A stretch of 64,000 bases of DNA, taken from Phaeacidiphilus oryzae TH49. Its GTDB lineage: Bacteria; Actinomycetota; Actinomycetes; Streptomycetales; Streptomycetaceae. The DNA lies in NCBI RefSeq assembly GCF_000744815.1, contig NZ_JQMQ01000005.1:5475801-5539800 (forward strand). The letters are read 5' to 3'. Positions 62,044-64,000 of this stretch are shown here, piece after piece. A model generated the notes under the pieces. That model worked only from the letters and a program-made list of their open reading frames with translations, was not told the DNA's origin and made no database searches. A program made the position numbers and the translations under genes. The number at the start of each line of letters is the position of its first letter. Within the stretch, counting starts at the first letter, position 1.

Positions 62044-62067
62044 CGTAGGAAGAAGGAGCTCGCCTTC

Positions 62068-63090
62068 GTGGCGTCCCACCGCCGACCCAAGAACCCCAAC
62101 CGCCGCGCCCGGGCCGCCGTGCTCGGTGTCACGGCGGCGGCCGCCGTCGCGATGTCCGCGAACACGGCCGCCCAGGCCGCGCCCAAGGAATCCCTGTCGC
62201 AGGTCAAGGCCGACGTCAACAAGCTCAACGACCAGGCGGACGGCGCGATCCAGAAGTACGACGGCGCGAAGGCCCAACTCGCGCAGGAGCAGAAGCAGGT
62301 CGATCTGCTCGAGAACGAGGTCGCCAAGCAGCAGTCGCAGGTCAACACCTCGCTGGAGAACCTCGGTTCGCTCGCCGCCTCGCAGTACCGCACCGGCGCC
62401 GTCGACCCCACCGTCCAGCTGATGATGTCCTCGGACCCCTCCAGCTACCTGCAGAAGGCCTCCTCGCTGGACCAGCTGACCACCCAGCAGACCGACATGC
62501 TGAACCAGCTGAAGCAGCAGCAGGCCGGTCTCGCCCGCGAGAAGGCCCAGGCCGAGGCCAAGCTGGCCGGCCTGCAGTCCACCGCCAAGCAGCTGGCGTC
62601 CGCCAAGAGCGACGTGCAGAAGAAGCTGGCCGCCGCGCAGGCCAAGCTCAGCTCGCTGACCGCGGCCGAGCGTCAGAAGCTCCAGCAGCAGGAGGCCTCC
62701 GCGGTCAACGACGCCGCGAGCCACGTCGGCGGTACCGCCTCCTCCGGCGCCGCTGCCGCCGCCTTCGCCGCCGCCAAGACCCGCCTCGGCGACGCCTACG
62801 TCTTCGGCGCGACCGGCCCGAGCAACTTCGACTGCTCCGGCCTGATGATGTGGGCCTACGAGCAGGCCGGCGTCTCGCTGCCGCGCACCTCGTACGCCCA
62901 GGAGAACGTCGGCACCTCGGTGCCGCTCTCCGAGGCCCAGGTCGGCGACCTGGTCATCTTCAACGGCGGTGAGCACGTGGGGATGTACGCCGGCAACGGC
63001 GTGGTCCTCCACGCCCCGCACACCGGCGCCGTGGTCCGCTACGAGTCGATCTCCACGATCGGCAGCGTGGTCACCGTCCGCCGCGTCTGA
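62068..63090 (+). CDS. NlpC/P60 peptidoglycan hydrolase (second of three, c-di-AMP-controlled)
   Basis: A 340-residue paralogue of its upstream neighbour. It has a basic N-terminus (MASHRRPKNPNRRARA), a signal peptide with the ANTAAQAAPKE cleavage area, a coiled coil (about residues 45-210, rich in Gln and Lys), and the NlpC/P60 domain with PSNFDCSGLMMWAYEQ (Cys), GGEHVGMYAG (His) and VLHAPHTGAVVR. GAAGGAG lies about 9 bases before the GTG at 62068. A c-di-AMP riboswitch precedes it, tying wall remodelling to osmotic or developmental c-di-AMP signalling. A terminator follows. Confidence 0.95.
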   Translation: MASHRRPKNPNRRARAAVLGVTAAAAVAMSANTAAQAAPKESLSQVKADVNKLNDQADGAIQKYDGAKAQLAQEQKQVDLLENEVAKQQSQVNTSLENLGSLAASQYRTGAVDPTVQLMMSSDPSSYLQKASSLDQLTTQQTDMLNQLKQQQAGLAREKAQAEAKLAGLQSTAKQLASAKSDVQKKLAAAQAKLSSLTAAERQKLQQQEASAVNDAASHVGGTASSGAAAAAFAAAKTRLGDAYVFGATGPSNFDCSGLMMWAYEQAGVSLPRTSYAQENVGTSVPLSEAQVGDLVIFNGGEHVGMYAGNGVVLHAPHTGAVVRYESISTIGSVVTVRRV

Positions 63091-63110
63091 GCCTCCCCCG
63101 CTCGACCACC

Positions 63111-63142
63111 CGGCCCGGTCCTCCTCGCGGAGGGCCGGGCCG
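63111..63142 (+). terminator. Terminator of the second NlpC/P60 gene
   Basis: Fourteen-base arms CGGCCCGGTCCTCC and GGAGGGCCGGGCCG, one wobble pair, loop TCGC. It lies 20 bases after the stop codon. Confidence 0.8.
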
Positions 63143-63260
63143 CGCGCGTCTCCGCGTGCCGCCCCTGCCGCGGATTTCCGCTCGGGCCCGGAGACCCGCG
63201 CTGAGCTGGCAGATCGTCAATTCGTACGTGTGCCGCCCGAATTTTCGCCCGGTGGGGGGT

Positions 63261-63290
63261 TTGGACCAGGCGCCCTCTTCTCGCTAACGT
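63261..63290 (+). promoter_or_regulatory. Promoter of the third NlpC/P60 gene
   Basis: TTGGAC (63261-63266), 18-base spacer, TAACGT (63285-63290). It gives a leader of about 40 bases without a riboswitch. Confidence 0.55.
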
Positions 63291-63335
63291 CAGCGCTCGT
63301 ACCCACGGGGCTCACGGGTGAAGGGAGTTCGCGCG

Positions 63336-64000
63336 ATGGCGTCGCATCGACGGGCCAGGGCCCGAGCCGTTCCCTTCCTTGGCGGCGGGGCCGGGCGCAC
63401 CCTCGCCCTCACCGTGGCCGCGGCCGCGGCGGCGCTGGCCGGCGGCGGCAGCGCGCTCGCCGCCCCGGGCGGGCCGGGGGCGGCGGCGGGCGCCGGCGAC
63501 CCGGCGCAGCGCCTCCAGTCGCTCTACGAGCAGGCCGAGCGGTCCGGTCAGCGCTACGACGCCGTGCAGGAGGAGAGCGAGCAGGTCCAGGACCGGGTCG
63601 CGGACGTCCAGCAGCGGATCGCCGTCGAGCAGGAGCAGCTCAACGGCGCGGTCGACGAACTCGGCGCGCTGGCCGGGGCGCAGTACCGGGACGGCGCCGT
63701 CCCGCCCACCCTCCAGCTGATGCTGGACAGCCGGCCCGAGGAGTACCTCGACCGGGCCGACGCCCTGGACCGCGCCGACGCCCGCACCGCCGACCGGGTG
63801 CACGCCATCGAGGAGCGGCAGCGGCGCCTCGACCGCGACCGTGACCTGGCGGAACGTCAACTCGCCGAGCTCCAGCGGCTGCGCGGGCAGCTGGCCGGGG
63901 CGAAGTCCGCCGTGCAGGGCCGGCTCGCCGCGGCACGGGCGCTGCTCTCCTCGCTGGACGCCCGGCAGCGGGCGGCGGTGGAGGCAGCCGTCAACGGCAG
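63336..64000 (+). CDS. NlpC/P60-type hydrolase, third paralogue (C-terminus beyond window)
   Basis: The gene runs off the right edge, with 221 codons present. It begins MASHRRARARAVPFLGG, has a signal peptide ending near GSALAAPGG, then the coiled coil of its two neighbours: LQSLYEQAERSGQRYDAVQE, VDELGALAGAQYRDGAVPP and LQLMLDSRPEEYLDRADALD. The catalytic NlpC/P60 domain should follow outside the window, so that part is inferred. AAGGGAG lies 8 bases before the ATG at 63336. The MASHRR N-terminus, shared with the second gene, supports recent duplication. Confidence 0.88.
   Translation, partial: MASHRRARARAVPFLGGGAGRTLALTVAAAAAALAGGGSALAAPGGPGAAAGAGDPAQRLQSLYEQAERSGQRYDAVQEESEQVQDRVADVQQRIAVEQEQLNGAVDELGALAGAQYRDGAVPPTLQLMLDSRPEEYLDRADALDRADARTADRVHAIEERQRRLDRDRDLAERQLAELQRLRGQLAGAKSAVQGRLAAARALLSSLDARQRAAVEAAVNG

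Overview
The window is high-GC actinomycete chromosome, almost certainly from a Streptomyces-like member of the Streptomycetaceae. The reasons are the GC-saturated third codon positions, the many GTG and apparently leaderless starts, a SAM-IV riboswitch, a class F-type sortase, the bcc-aa3 respiratory cluster, and a gene order that matches, from memory, the conserved Streptomyces block running from glnA down to the NlpC/P60 genes. No phage, IS element, CRISPR array, rRNA or tRNA was seen.

Layout. 1-5 kb: 5' part of glnA with a GlnR box, an RDD membrane protein, a DUF4191 protein, and the lipoate genes lipA and lipB. 5-20 kb is more accessory: a PucR/GAF regulator, an MHS transporter and a 3-hydroxybutyrate dehydrogenase (a likely ketone-body uptake and oxidation module), an NsdA-like developmental regulator, an FAD oxidoreductase, a TIGR01777 epimerase, and a glycine-betaine type ABC operon with a fused double permease. 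20-29 kb: sucB (E2), lpdA (E3) and pepA, which use the lipoate made by lipA/lipB, then cobU-cobT-cobS. 29-38 kb: an aldo/keto reductase, pspA-pspAA, nadA, an Lrp regulator beside a PLP decarboxylase, erpA and small proteins. 38-53 kb: adenosine kinase, a secreted protein/sortase pair, a cysteine desulfurase-TusA fusion, and the aa3 oxidase and bc1 genes (ctaC-ctaD-ctaF and ctaE-qcrC-qcrA-qcrB) around an L,D-transpeptidase. 53-64 kb: a receiver-like protein, trpD, a SAM-IV-controlled class V enzyme, an Lrp-type RAM domain protein, a rhomboid protease, an NYN RNase-like protein and three tandem NlpC/P60 hydrolases, the middle one behind a c-di-AMP riboswitch.

The feature least explained by known gene families is a set of eight intergenic elements (near 1.6, 20.5, 24.3, 29.0, 42.8, 43.1, 48.2 and 54.7 kb) built on the 20-mer GGGGCGCGGGGAACTGCGCG. 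The complete copies are nested inverted repeats with a central GGTTGCAACC-like palindrome, and most copies lie at gene ends. Other points of interest are a 17-codon ORF overlapping the start of the first P60 gene, a hairpin over the ctaE start codon, a six-codon ORF after the SAM-IV aptamer, an in-register octamer array before the MHS transporter, a long repeat tail on the ABC permease and a receiver-like protein lacking the conserved lysine.

All family calls come from reading the sequence and recalling motifs. No database search was run.
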